Part shown: positions 51,691-60,594 of the stretch, piece by piece | Layout: the number at the start of each line of letters is the position of its first letter | Position numbering within the stretch: position 1 is the stretch's first letter | DNA from: JAMDEO01 sp963775295 | Lineage (GTDB): Bacteria > Actinomycetota > Thermoleophilia > RBG-16-64-13 | Direction: 5' to 3' | Length of the DNA stretch: 64,000 nucleotides | NCBI GenBank assembly: GCA_963775295.1 | Contig: CAVZIK010000006.1 | Coordinates: forward strand, 3,100,001-3,164,000 | Made by a program: the position numbers and the translations under genes | Notes under the pieces: generated by a model | Told to the model about the DNA's origin: nothing | The model's database searches: none | Seen by the model: only the letters and a program-made list of their open reading frames with translations

Positions 51691-53109
51691 ATGGGCGTAT
51701 ATCTCCTGGTCGATTTTGGAAGCACGTACACGAAGGTCCTGGCGGTCGATCTCGTTACTGAGACCATACTAGGCCGAGCGCAATCGCCGACCACGATCGG
51801 CACCGACGTCACCATCGGTCTTAACAATGCCCTTTCTGAACTGGTGGACACCTACGGCATCGACCTCGACCGCGTCCAAGGCAAATACGCCTGCAGCAGC
51901 GCCGCGGGCGGTTTGAAGATGGCGGCCATCGGCCTCGTGCCCGAACTGACTTTGGAGGCGGCCCGAAGGGCATGCTTGGGAGCCGGAGCGAAACTCGTCA
52001 GCGGGTATGGTTTCGAAATCGGCGAGGACGTCATCGAAGAGATCGAAGCGGCAAAGTGCGACATCGTCCTCCTCTGCGGCGGGACTGACGGCGGCGACAA
52101 GAGGACCATCCTCCACAACGCGGACATGATTGCCCAATCGGGTATCGAGTGCCCGATCTTGGTCGCGGGCAATAGGGCGGTCTCCGATCGGATCAGGAAC
52201 AGTCTCGAGGGTAAGGGCAAGAAGGTATACGCGGCGACCAACGTCCTGCCCCGCCTCGACACGGTGGAGGTGGAACCGGCCCAGGCACTCATCCGGGAGA
52301 TCTTCATAGCGCACATCACCAAGGCAAAAGGGCTGGATAAGGCAGGCGACTTCGTGGGCGGACCGATCATCCCCACCCCGAAAGCGACATTGCAGGCGGC
52401 TGCGCTTCTGGCCGACGGGGCAGGAGACGAGCCCGGGATGGGAAGCCTTCTCGTGGTGGAGGTGGGCGGAGCCACTACCAACGTCCACTCCGTCATGGAG
52501 CAGTCATTGGTCACTCCGCAAACGGTCTTACGAGGTCTGCCGGAATCGCGGGTCAAGAGGACGGTCGAGGGAGACCTGGGCATAAGATACAACGCCCCGA
52601 CGATCTACAACTTCATGGGCCGCGACGCCTTCCTAACGAAGCTACGGCGCCTTTGCCCTTCCTTGGAAGCGCAGGGATTCGATGCGGACGGACACATTGA
52701 CTACCTCTCCAAGAACGTGGGGCATGCGCCCACCACCGAGCTGGGGCTGAAGGCCGACATTGTTCTGGCAGAATCCGCGGCTGCGATCGCGGTGGAACGG
52801 CATGCAGGCACCGCGCGGCAAGAGTTCTCGGTGATAGGAGAGATTCTGGTCCAACATGGTAAGAACCTGCTCGAGGCGGAGAATCTCATAGGCACAGGCG
52901 GCATTTTCAGGTACGGGCTGCACCCCGAGAGAGTCCTGCGATCCGCTTTGTTCAGCCCGGAAACTCCCTGGAGCCTGAAGCCGAAGGCTCCAAAGACCTT
53001 CATCGACAGCGACTATATGCTCTACGGCATTGGGCTCCTCGCCGAGTATTTTCCCGTGCAGGCGCTCAGAATCGCGAAGAAGTATCTGAAGGAGAGCCAG
53101 CTCGATTGA
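51691..53109 (+). CDS. MutL/GlmL-family mutase-reactivating ATPase
   Basis: 472 residues. The N-terminal GVYLLVDFGSTYTKVLAVDL is the actin/Hsp70 ASKHA phosphate-1 motif, followed by LLCGGTDGGDK and VVEVGGATTNVHSV, the second phosphate loop. GlmL/MutL proteins occur beside glutamate mutase and related B12 enzymes and are thought to act as chaperone-type reactivases that exchange damaged cobalamin. The gene starts 10 bp after the S subunit and ends 22 bp before the PrpD-like gene, so the mutase, its repair protein and the next enzyme are one operon. Confidence 0.93.
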   Translation: MGVYLLVDFGSTYTKVLAVDLVTETILGRAQSPTTIGTDVTIGLNNALSELVDTYGIDLDRVQGKYACSSAAGGLKMAAIGLVPELTLEAARRACLGAGAKLVSGYGFEIGEDVIEEIEAAKCDIVLLCGGTDGGDKRTILHNADMIAQSGIECPILVAGNRAVSDRIRNSLEGKGKKVYAATNVLPRLDTVEVEPAQALIREIFIAHITKAKGLDKAGDFVGGPIIPTPKATLQAAALLADGAGDEPGMGSLLVVEVGGATTNVHSVMEQSLVTPQTVLRGLPESRVKRTVEGDLGIRYNAPTIYNFMGRDAFLTKLRRLCPSLEAQGFDADGHIDYLSKNVGHAPTTELGLKADIVLAESAAAIAVERHAGTARQEFSVIGEILVQHGKNLLEAENLIGTGGIFRYGLHPERVLRSALFSPETPWSLKPKAPKTFIDSDYMLYGIGLLAEYFPVQALRIAKKYLKESQLD

Positions 53110-53131
53110 CCGGCAGTGGCCGAAGGAGTAA

Positions 53132-54499
53132 GTGGTGAAGACCGAGCAAGAACTTGCGAGATACGTCTGGCGCACCACCTTCAACGATGTGCCGCCCGCG
53201 GTGCTGAAGGTGACTAAGAACCAGATGCTCACCGACATCGGCACCACCATCGCCGGGAGTCTGGCGGATGGCTGCGAAACCCTGGCGGCGATGGTCAAAG
53301 AACTCGGGGGCAGATCCGAGGCGTCCATCCTCGTCCACGGAGGTAAGGTTCCGGCCCAGCAGGCGGCATTCTTGAACGCGGTGATGGCGAGGGCACTCGA
53401 CTTCGACGACAGCGTCGCCCCGGGCGCCCACATTGGTACGGCGACTATAGCGGCGGCGCTGGCCGCAGCCGAACTCGTGGGAGGAGCAAGCGGCGCGGAC
53501 TTCCTAACGGCGGTGAGTGTAGGCACCGAAGTAGGGTTGAGACTGAACCTCTGGGAAACAGAATACGACGGGTTCGATCCAACCGGCGTGTGCGTTCCCT
53601 TTGCCTCGACTGCGGCGGCGGCAAGGATGCTCGGCCTCTCCGAGCAACAGACGTGGAATGCTCTCGCGCTCGCTTTCTGCAGGTGCGGAGGCAGCTTCCA
53701 GGCCAATGTGGATGGGGTGCTTGCAACCCGGGTGATCGAAGGCTGGGTGGCGGAAACCGGAGTCACCTGTGCCAGATTTGCCGGCCGAGGCATCACCGGG
53801 CCCACAAACTACCTCGACGGCGTATACGGTTATTTCCATCTTTTCGGCAGGGACCGAGTTACGGGAGAGTCCGTGGCCTCGGGTTTAGGCACGGAATATC
53901 AAGCCGAGAGGCTTGTCTTCAAGAAGTATCCGAGTTGCGGCGGCACCCAGGCGAGCACACAGACGATCCTGGACATAATGGCCGAGGAGAACTTGCAGGC
54001 CGTCGACGTGGAACATATCGACGTCACGGTTCCGCCCTATATCTACAAGCTCGTGGGGCATCCCTTCCAAATCGGCACCAACCCCAAGGTCAACGCCCAG
54101 TTCAGCATCCGCTTCTGCGTGGCGAACGCTCTCTTTCGCAAGGGGTCAAAGCTGGCGCACTTCGAGGTCGAAGCCATAAACGACCCCGAGCTATTGAGAC
54201 TCGTCAAAAGAATCGAGGTAATACCGGACGCTGCCATGGACGCCCGCGGGCACACCGCTTTGGACATGCGCGTGGTCACAAAGGACGGGAGGGAGTTCCT
54301 GAGAAACACGGATGCCGCTCCGGGGACCCCAAAATGGCCGCTTACACAGCAGGAACATCTGCAGCGGTTCCAGGATCTCCTGGCGTTCAGCACGAGTCCT
54401 CCCGCCGAAGCCAAGGTGGTAGAACTCTTGGACACGGTCGATCGTTTGGAAGAGTTGAAGGACGTACGAACACTCATATCTCTGCTCGTGCCTCAGTGA
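53132..54499 (+). CDS. MmgE/PrpD-family protein
   Basis: 455 residues from GTG 53132 (AAGGAG upstream). The helical N-terminal domain contains NAVMARALDFDDSVAPGAHIGTATIAAAL, and the C-terminal domain has KKYPSCGGTQASTQTIL, both typical. PrpD dehydrates 2-methylcitrate; other members isomerise or dehydrate branched tricarboxylic and dicarboxylic acids (for example aconitate decarboxylase, immune-responsive gene 1). Immediately downstream of the B12 mutase it may act on the branched product. A conventional methylaspartate ammonia-lyase is absent, which supports a non-glutamate role for the operon. Confidence 0.93.
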   Translation: MVKTEQELARYVWRTTFNDVPPAVLKVTKNQMLTDIGTTIAGSLADGCETLAAMVKELGGRSEASILVHGGKVPAQQAAFLNAVMARALDFDDSVAPGAHIGTATIAAALAAAELVGGASGADFLTAVSVGTEVGLRLNLWETEYDGFDPTGVCVPFASTAAAARMLGLSEQQTWNALALAFCRCGGSFQANVDGVLATRVIEGWVAETGVTCARFAGRGITGPTNYLDGVYGYFHLFGRDRVTGESVASGLGTEYQAERLVFKKYPSCGGTQASTQTILDIMAEENLQAVDVEHIDVTVPPYIYKLVGHPFQIGTNPKVNAQFSIRFCVANALFRKGSKLAHFEVEAINDPELLRLVKRIEVIPDAAMDARGHTALDMRVVTKDGREFLRNTDAAPGTPKWPLTQQEHLQRFQDLLAFSTSPPAEAKVVELLDTVDRLEELKDVRTLISLLVPQ

Positions 54500-54683
54500 T
54501 AAGAGCCGTCGAAGCAACCGCCAACGAAAGGGGGTGTCCGTGAACATCAGGGCGAAGGACCGGGGGGGCGGACGTCATGAAGGAGGCTAGCCGCCTGGAT
54601 ATGACCACAGAGCAAGCGGATGCCCCGCCCAGGCGCCTTCTCTAGGAAGGAGTCTCGGAACAATCCACCATAGCCCCAGGAGG

Positions 54684-55310
54684 ATGTCGGACGTGGAACG
54701 CAAGATCGTCTACTTCGAGAAACCCGGCCCAACCAACACCGAAGAGACCCTGCGCTTGGCCGCAGAAGAAGCCGCAAGGCGCGGGATCGGCAAGATCGTC
54801 TTGGCCTCTACCAAGGGCGCCACGGCACGACGGGCGGCGACCAGGTTTGCCGGCAGTGACGTCAAGCTGGTCGTCGTTCCCCATCAGTTCGGCTTCACCG
54901 AGACCCAACTCTTCTCGCCCGAGCTCGTCAGCGAACTGGAACAGCAGGGGCACCGGGTCCACTTCGGCACCATGCTTTTCCACACAGACGGTCTGTATGG
55001 CTCGGGGTCGGCTGAGGCAATGGCTATGGTGCTGAGAACGGTCTGCCAGGGTCTGAAGGTGTGCGTGGAGGTCGTCCTCATGGCGTGCGACGCCGGACTG
55101 ATCGCCCGGGGAGAGGAAGTGATCGTCGTCTCGGGCACGCGACGAGGCGCCGACACAGCAGTGCTCGCGATTGCCTCAACCTCCCAACAGCTCCACGACC
55201 TGCACATAACGGAGATCCTTTGTAAGCCCCTACATACCCGATCCTGGGCCCGAGGCACCAGCCCCTATGACGCGACGCAGCGCCATGCCGAGAACAGTGG
55301 AGGGGAGTAA
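54684..55310 (+). CDS. Stand-alone pyruvate-kinase alpha/beta (PK_C) domain protein
   Basis: 208 residues from ATG 54684 with CCCAGGAGG upstream. It resembles only the C-terminal allosteric domain of pyruvate kinase: EETLRLAAEEAARRGIGKIVLASTKGATARRAA and the later EVIVVSGTRRGADTAVLA. It has no catalytic barrel. Stand-alone PK_C proteins occur in many anaerobes; their function is not known, but the fold binds sugar phosphates or nucleotides. It lies 184 bp after the PrpD-like gene on the same strand and may be a regulator or auxiliary protein of the pathway. Confidence 0.82.
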   Translation: MSDVERKIVYFEKPGPTNTEETLRLAAEEAARRGIGKIVLASTKGATARRAATRFAGSDVKLVVVPHQFGFTETQLFSPELVSELEQQGHRVHFGTMLFHTDGLYGSGSAEAMAMVLRTVCQGLKVCVEVVLMACDAGLIARGEEVIVVSGTRRGADTAVLAIASTSQQLHDLHITEILCKPLHTRSWARGTSPYDATQRHAENSGGE

Positions 55311-55455
55311 CCCGCCTCTGCCGCCTAGCTGACGGATTCCCTGGATCAAATCGATTTCCGGACCGGCAAAGTGTTAGGCTCTTGTCCGCCGGACCGGTTC
55401 TTTCCGCCCCGACCTGGGTAGGGTCCCGGGTGCGATCCCAGCGAGAGAGGCGACC

Positions 55456-56537
55456 ATGCGAATCGCGTTTGTGACCGACACCTACGACGGCATCTCCGGC
55501 GGGACCGTGAGTGGGAAGCGCTTTGTCGAAGCCTTGCGGCCCGACCATGAGGTCACCGTGGTCGCAACCACTTCACCTTTGGTTGGCCGCGGCGCTCGAT
55601 TCTAGAGGGCGTCTTCGCCGACGTCGACTTGGTCCATGTCCAGTTTCCGTTCTACCTGGGCGCCGGCGCCACAAAGCTGGCCGTCGAGATGGGGATCCCG
55701 AGGGTGGCCGCGTTCCACGTCCAGCCGCAGAACCTACTTTACGACGTCAAGGTCCACTCCGAGAGGGCGGCGGACTGGATGTACCGCACTTGGATCCGCA
55801 ATGTCTTCGAACCGGCCGACGCAGTTGTCGTGCCGTCGTCCTTCGCCTCCGAGATCCTGCTGCATCACGGGCTCACCACGCCCACCTGGCCCATATCGAA
55901 CGGTGTCCGCCTGCGCCCCAGTCGATGCACCGACCGGGGCGGGCCGCCATACCTTCTACTGTCGGTTGGGCGACTGGCCGCGGAGAAGCGGCAGGACCTG
56001 ATAATCGACGCCGTCGCGCGCTGCCGCCACCGAGATCAGATCCGTCTGATCATCGCGGGGGCCGGCCCCCTGGAGCAAAGGCCGCGGGCGCGAGCCCACC
56101 GCCGCGGCTTGCCGGTCGAACTCGGCTACGTCACCGACGAGCGCCTGACCCAACTATACAACGAGGCGACATTGCTGATCCACGCCAGTGAGGTGGAGCT
56201 TGAGGGGATGGCGGTACTCGACGCGATGGGGGCGTGTCTTCCGGCACTCATCGCCGATGCCCCGGAGAGCGCCTCCGCCAAGCTTGCGGCCAACTCCAAC
56301 TTCCTGTTCCTCGCCGGGGATGCCGGCGACCTCGCAGCCTGCATCGATCGCCTGCTCGATGATCCCGTCGCTCGTGCGGCCGGAGCCCATCAGGGAACCG
56401 AGTCTGCCGATGAGTATGATTTTCAGGGATCGCTGACCACGCTCGAGCACCTCTACGAGTCGGTCCTGGAGAAGCACGGCAGCGGCCGTGGGTCCGAGTC
56501 CGGCGCGATGTCGCTGGAGTACTCCCGCGAGACCTGA
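55456..56537 (+). pseudogene. Frameshifted GT4-family glycosyltransferase
   Basis: ATG 55456 opens MRIAFVTDTYDGISGGTVSGKRF, a standard GT-B glycosyltransferase N-terminus, but this frame stops at 55605. The protein resumes in another frame with FGWPRRSILEGVFADVDLVHVQF and runs to 56537, including VGRLAAEKRQDLIIDA, IIAGAGPLEQ and EVELEGMAVLDAMGACLPALIA, as in GT4 donors. About 30 residues between the two frames seem missing, so it looks like a deletion plus frameshift. It may be a real pseudogene or an assembly error; the distal part alone (55629-56537) is not a complete enzyme. Confidence 0.75.
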
Positions 56538-56595
56538 TGGTTCTCGGCGCCGCCGTCGAGCGTCGCGCGTCCTGATGCGCTCATCGTCGAGGAAA

Positions 56596-56701
56596 ATGCG
56601 GTGTCTTTCTGGCTCGGTGGTTAGCTGCGGTTCTACCGCACCGGCTCCTCAGGATGGGTCGGCGTCGGGTTCGACTCCCGGCCGAACGTAGCCGCATTCC
56701 A
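56596..56701 (+). tRNA. tRNA-like structured element with long variable arm (atypical or degenerate)
   Basis: Outer stem AATGCGG/CCGCATT (56595-56601 with 56692-56698) is followed by CCA. Inside are a D-like arm (GCT/AGC with GGTGG loop, 56612-56625), a stem TGCGG/CCGCA closing TTCTA (56626-56640; the 7-nt reading GTTCTAC would give anticodon TCT), a variable arm CCGGCTC/GGGTCGG (56641-56662) and a good T-arm TCGGG-TTCGACT-CCCGG (56665-56681). Nine extra nucleotides separate the T-arm from the outer 3' strand, so it is not a standard tRNA. Serine/selenocysteine-like or allo-tRNA is possible; so is a decayed copy. Confidence 0.35.
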
Positions 56702-56723
56702 GTGCGTGCGAGGATCCTTAAGA

Positions 56724-58283
56724 TCAGTCATCCGGCAATCGGCGGGGTGAGAACGTGAACCACGCGATCAGCCCGGAGACCAAGATCACACATCCCGCCA
56801 CGACGAGCGAGATACTTACTCCGGAGTGCACAGCACTGTAGGTGGCGTCGATGACCTTGGCGACGATGGAGCCATACTGCTGCTCGGCGCCTGTGCCGCC
56901 CGCTCCGCCCGCAGGGACCTGCCCGGTTTCGACCGCTTTGATGACGATGCTGCGAAACTGCTCCGGCACGCCCAGTTGTATCAACCGCTCGGTGAGATAT
57001 GTGGTGAGCCGGGCGTTGAACAAGGACCCCAAGACGGCCACGCCCAAGACCGTCCCGATCTCGCGGCTGGTCGTCGTAGCCGAGGCCGCCATACCGGAGT
57101 GCTCACCGGGCACGATGGACAACGCCACCGACGTTATCGGCACAACCGCGATGCCGAAACCAAGTCCCGCCAGCATCAGCGAGAGGGCCAAAGGCGTGAC
57201 ATGGACGCCTCCCAGTAGCGACACTTCAGTGAGTATCACCCCGAGGCCGGCAGCCAGACAGCCCACGGCCACCGGCACCCTGGGTCCTCGTTGGCCCACC
57301 CATCTGCCGGAGAACGCCGACGCAACGATCATGGCGACGGCCATGGGCCCAAACAGAGCAGCCATATTGTAGGCCGAATAACCGTGAACCACCTGCAGGT
57401 AGAGCGCGGTCAGAAAGAATATGGAGAATATGCCGAAGTAGGCCGCGAAGGCGACCATCAACGACCCTGAGAAAGCCGGTTTGAAGAGATATCTCACGTC
57501 GAGCATCGGCGCCTGAGCGCGGTACTCTACCAGCCCGAACAACGCGACGGCGGCGACACCGACAGCGAACAGGGCGATGATATGCGGCGCTCCATAGCCC
57601 GCTGACTCGCCGAGTATAACCGCGAAGACGATCGTGCCCAAAGCGATCGGCCCGAGGACAAACCCGCCGAAATCGAAACGGGACGCCTTTTCGGGATCTG
57701 CACTCTCCGGAATGGTGGTTATGGCGGCGGCTATCGCCACCACCCCCGCAGCGAGATTGAACCAGAAAATAGCCCTCCAGCCGCCGGCGCCTACGAGAAG
57801 TCCGCCGAACACCGGTCCCATCGCGAGCGCCAATCCGGCTATGGCGGCCCACACACCGAGCGCGCGGGCTCGCTCACGGGCGTTCGGATAGACGTGACGG
57901 ATGATGGAGAGGGTCCCGGGCTCGCACGCCGCTGCGCCCAAGCCCATGATCGCCCGCGCGGCGATGAGAGTGGGGATGTTCGGGGCCAAGGCGCCCAAGG
58001 CCGATCCACCTGTGAAGACAGCCACGCCGAAAAGCATGACCCTCCTACGCCCAAGCCTGTCGCCGATCGTTCCCGCCGCGAGCATGAAGGGGGCAAAGAC
58101 GAGTGCATACCCATTGATAACCCACTGCAAAGAAGCGACTCCGGCATTCAGTTTCGTCTGAATGTCCGCAAGCCCGACGCTCATAATGGTTGTGTCAAGA
58201 AAGGTCAGGAAGAGGATGCCGCTGATCGTCGCCAGCGCACGATGCGAGCTTCTCTTAGACAAGTTCGTCTCTCCGGGGGGCAT
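56724..58283 (-). CDS. MFS multidrug exporter, DHA2 (14-TM) type
   Basis: 519 residues, about fourteen hydrophobic helices. MFS motif A reads GTIGDRLGRRRVMLFGVAVF, and the DHA2-typical motif C region is GLALAMGPVFGGLLVGAGGWRAIFWFN, where the proline-glycine pair is characteristic of exporters. TAYHQ-like QWVINGYALVFAPFMLAAG also matches the EmrB/QacA group. It is proton-driven efflux of hydrophobic or cationic compounds. No regulator is adjacent. Confidence 0.94.
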   Translation of the reverse strand: MPPGETNLSKRSSHRALATISGILFLTFLDTTIMSVGLADIQTKLNAGVASLQWVINGYALVFAPFMLAAGTIGDRLGRRRVMLFGVAVFTGGSALGALAPNIPTLIAARAIMGLGAAACEPGTLSIIRHVYPNARERARALGVWAAIAGLALAMGPVFGGLLVGAGGWRAIFWFNLAAGVVAIAAAITTIPESADPEKASRFDFGGFVLGPIALGTIVFAVILGESAGYGAPHIIALFAVGVAAVALFGLVEYRAQAPMLDVRYLFKPAFSGSLMVAFAAYFGIFSIFFLTALYLQVVHGYSAYNMAALFGPMAVAMIVASAFSGRWVGQRGPRVPVAVGCLAAGLGVILTEVSLLGGVHVTPLALSLMLAGLGFGIAVVPITSVALSIVPGEHSGMAASATTTSREIGTVLGVAVLGSLFNARLTTYLTERLIQLGVPEQFRSIVIKAVETGQVPAGGAGGTGAEQQYGSIVAKVIDATYSAVHSGVSISLVVAGCVILVSGLIAWFTFSPRRLPDD

Positions 58284-58683
58284 CAGCTGTCGCCAAGTCC
58301 TTTGTCATCGCGCGCAGCGCCGTGGGAGGAGTTCAGGAAGTGATTCCCCCGTTTTTCCAATAATGATGCAGGGTGGGACGCACAATGCTACAAGCGCGCC
58401 CGGGCAAGAGCGGCGCCACGCCGGCCGACGACGACTGCGTCGCCTTTTCAAGCAACTCTCCCCGCTAGGCGATTACTTGATGTAGTCGCTGCTCGGATCG
58501 TAGGTGTCGTGGGGCAGCGGGGACGGGGGCCAAGGCGGACGCGCGGTTGCATGCCCCGCTCCCTTGGAGCGGCATCGTGTCCACGCTGGATGCTCACCGG
58601 ATGCTGGTAAGTCGGTGTGGCCCGCGTGGAAAGTGTCACGGGCCACACCGACTGTGAGCTGGAACCGCTTCTTCAGCGTTCCT
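58284..58683. other. Intergenic region with terminator
   Basis: 400 bp between the DHA2 exporter start and the substrate-binding-protein stop. It holds the exporter's promoter region and the hairpin at 58610-58653. No complete gene is visible; a short minus-strand tail reading LPHDTYDPSSDYIK-stop near 58478 may be chance or a tiny remnant. Confidence 0.45.
58610..58653 (-). terminator. Strong hairpin downstream of ABC substrate-binding protein gene
   Basis: AGTCGGTGTGGCCCG and CGGGCCACACCGACT form a perfect 15-bp stem around a 14-nt loop, 30 bp after the stop of the minus-strand gene at 58684. No long T-run follows. Confidence 0.7.
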
Positions 58684-60135
58684 TTACGAGTACGAAATCG
58701 GAACGGCTTTCGCCTGCACCGTCGTACCTGGAGCGGTGGCGTTGCTCACTACTACGTTGTTGAAGGAACCATCGTCCTGCAGAATCCACTGGCTGGCCCC
58801 GATGAACGGTTTGTAGTCGTTGTCGTTGACATGGAAACCGTTCGGATCGACCGGCTCGGTGAAGTCGATATGTCCCTGCTGGAAGTCGCCCTTGGTGGTC
58901 TTGATGGCGGCGACCACGGAGGTCTTGTCCTCAGGATTGGTGGCCCGCTTGTAGACGTCGATGGCCCACTCGAACTTGCCGTAGCAACCGATGGACGCGG
59001 TCCATTTGTTGCCGGTCTTGGCCTCGAAATCCGCAGCCAGACCTTCGGAGTCGAGATCCGAGAGGGTGTCTTTGATCTGCCAGCTCGGGTGCCAGGCGCA
59101 CTCGCCGATAAGCCCGTTGCCGATGTTGTTGGGCAGAGCCACGACCGCTTCGGGGAAGATGAGGGCTTTGCCCGAGCTGCAGAATTTGGGCTGGTAGCCC
59201 TGCTGGAAGCACTGGGTCCAGAAGTTGGAGAACCAGGGGGGATCGTTGGTGCCACAGACGATCTCACAACCCGCATTCTTGAACTGGGTGATCTGCTTGG
59301 TGAAGTCCTCAGCCGGGACCGAGTAGTATTCGGGCACCGTCAAGGTGTAGCCCTTGTCGGCAAATACCTTGGGAGCCGCGTTGGCGGCCATCCAACCGGC
59401 GGCGTCCGCGTCGTTCTGGAAGAGCATCCCCACTTTCTTGTTGGTCTGCACTCCGCTCTGCTCGAATGCGTCGGTGAAGGAAAGGATGGTCTGCTCTGAG
59501 CCCAGCAGGTTGCCGAAGGCCCACTTGAACGAGACCGGCTTTCCGCCTGTGTCCAGATACAAGGCCTGCCAGGGGGCGAAGCTAAGAAGACTGGGACAGC
59601 CGAGGGTCTCGCCCTGGATGGCTACCGGGTTTACCGTGTCGGGGCTGCCGGAGGCCAGCAGGATATCGACGTTGTCCTGTGTGACCAGGTCCCCCGCCAC
59701 CTGGGAGGCGCGGTTGGCGTCGGACTGGCTGTCTTTGACCACCAGCTGGATCTGACGCAGCTTGCCGTCGCCGGTGACGATCCCGTCCTTGACCGCCGCC
59801 TGGGCGTGAGCGATCCACCAGTCGTCGGCGATGGCAAAGACGGCGAAGTTGCCGGTCTTAGGCGATACCAGCCCCATCTTGATAGCCCTGCCGGCTTCAG
59901 GCGCCGCGGTCACCGAGGTGGAGCTCGAGGCCACGGTTGTTCCCGGGCCGGAGGTGGTGGTGACACCGGCGGTCGTCGTGGTTTCCTCGCTGCCTCCGCA
60001 AGCGGCGAGCACTCCCCCCAGTCCGCCCGCGAGTCCCACGGCGGCGCCCGCTACGCCGGCGATCTTGAGGAACTCACGACGGCTGACGGACCTCCCGACC
60101 ATCGATGAGATTTGATCTTGCTTTTCGTCACTCAT
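58684..60135 (-). CDS. ABC transporter substrate-binding protein with Tat-type lipoprotein signal
   Basis: 483 residues. The N-terminus SRREFLKIAGVAGAAVG has the Tat twin-arginine motif and ends in a lipobox VLAACGG, followed by a Thr/Ser/Ala linker, so the protein is folded before export and then lipidated. The body is a type I periplasmic binding fold (Peripla_BP_6): KMGLVSPKTGNFAVFAIADDWW and YIPEYYSVPAEDFTKQI-like region PEYYSVPAEDFTKQITQF. Ligands of this class are amino acids, amides or aromatic acids. No permease is adjacent. A TetR regulator lies upstream, divergently. Confidence 0.92.
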   Translation of the reverse strand: MSDEKQDQISSMVGRSVSRREFLKIAGVAGAAVGLAGGLGGVLAACGGSEETTTTAGVTTTSGPGTTVASSSTSVTAAPEAGRAIKMGLVSPKTGNFAVFAIADDWWIAHAQAAVKDGIVTGDGKLRQIQLVVKDSQSDANRASQVAGDLVTQDNVDILLASGSPDTVNPVAIQGETLGCPSLLSFAPWQALYLDTGGKPVSFKWAFGNLLGSEQTILSFTDAFEQSGVQTNKKVGMLFQNDADAAGWMAANAAPKVFADKGYTLTVPEYYSVPAEDFTKQITQFKNAGCEIVCGTNDPPWFSNFWTQCFQQGYQPKFCSSGKALIFPEAVVALPNNIGNGLIGECAWHPSWQIKDTLSDLDSEGLAADFEAKTGNKWTASIGCYGKFEWAIDVYKRATNPEDKTSVVAAIKTTKGDFQQGHIDFTEPVDPNGFHVNDNDYKPFIGASQWILQDDGSFNNVVVSNATAPGTTVQAKAVPISYS

Positions 60136-60300
60136 GCGACCCCTCCCCTTTCCACATGTGCGTTTTCACTGTTCTCACAGCCCATAGCGGGTGCGAGGAC
60201 ACCGAGGCAAGCGTACTGCTTTTTCCCCCAAGGTGATACCCATTTTAGACGACAAATACCGCAAAAGGCTCAGCGAGAACTCTGACGGCCGACAGGTCGC

Positions 60301-60507
60301 GGGAATGATGACCCTCCAAAAACCAACGACTGGATTCTTGCCCGCATGGTCGGGCGGACTCCGATGCGCCGCCTTGGACCCATCAACGACTCGCCACGCG
60401 CCGTACGGTTCCCGGCCTCTGCCGCCCGCAGCCACATGGCCGGTCAGACGATAGTGATCGACGGTGGCGGGACGGCTCAAGTGAGGAGCCATCCCCGGAT
60501 CCGCTGA
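60301..60507 (+). pseudogene. C-terminal remnant of a short-chain dehydrogenase
   Basis: The frame reads DWILARMVGRTPMRRLG, PRAVRFPASAARSHMAG and QTIVIDGGGTAQV before TGA at 60507. These are the last ~65 residues of a classical SDR (compare TPMGRLGEPEDIA...ASSYMTGQTIVVDGG). The cofactor-binding and catalytic parts are absent and no start is present. It sits in the 459-bp gap between the divergent substrate-binding and TetR genes. Confidence 0.7.
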
Positions 60508-60559
60508 GCGTTGCCCGGCCGACGCCATGATCCAACACAACACCGCCGAGACATAACCG

Positions 60560-60580
60560 TATAATCGGGTTGGATACCCG
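60560..60580 (+). promoter_or_regulatory. -10 hexamer and adjacent inverted repeat before TetR gene
   Basis: TATAAT at 60560-60565 is followed directly by CGGGT-TGGAT-ACCCG (60566-60580), an inverted repeat over the likely transcription start. TetR genes are often autoregulated from such sites. No clear -35 is seen at 17 nt. Confidence 0.5.
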
Positions 60581-60594
60581 AACAAGGAGAAGCA

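Noticed and set aside
58478..58560. Minus-strand tail reading LPHDTYDPSSDYIK before a stop
   Set aside because: Only a few dozen residues, no start or family; not enough to call a gene remnant.
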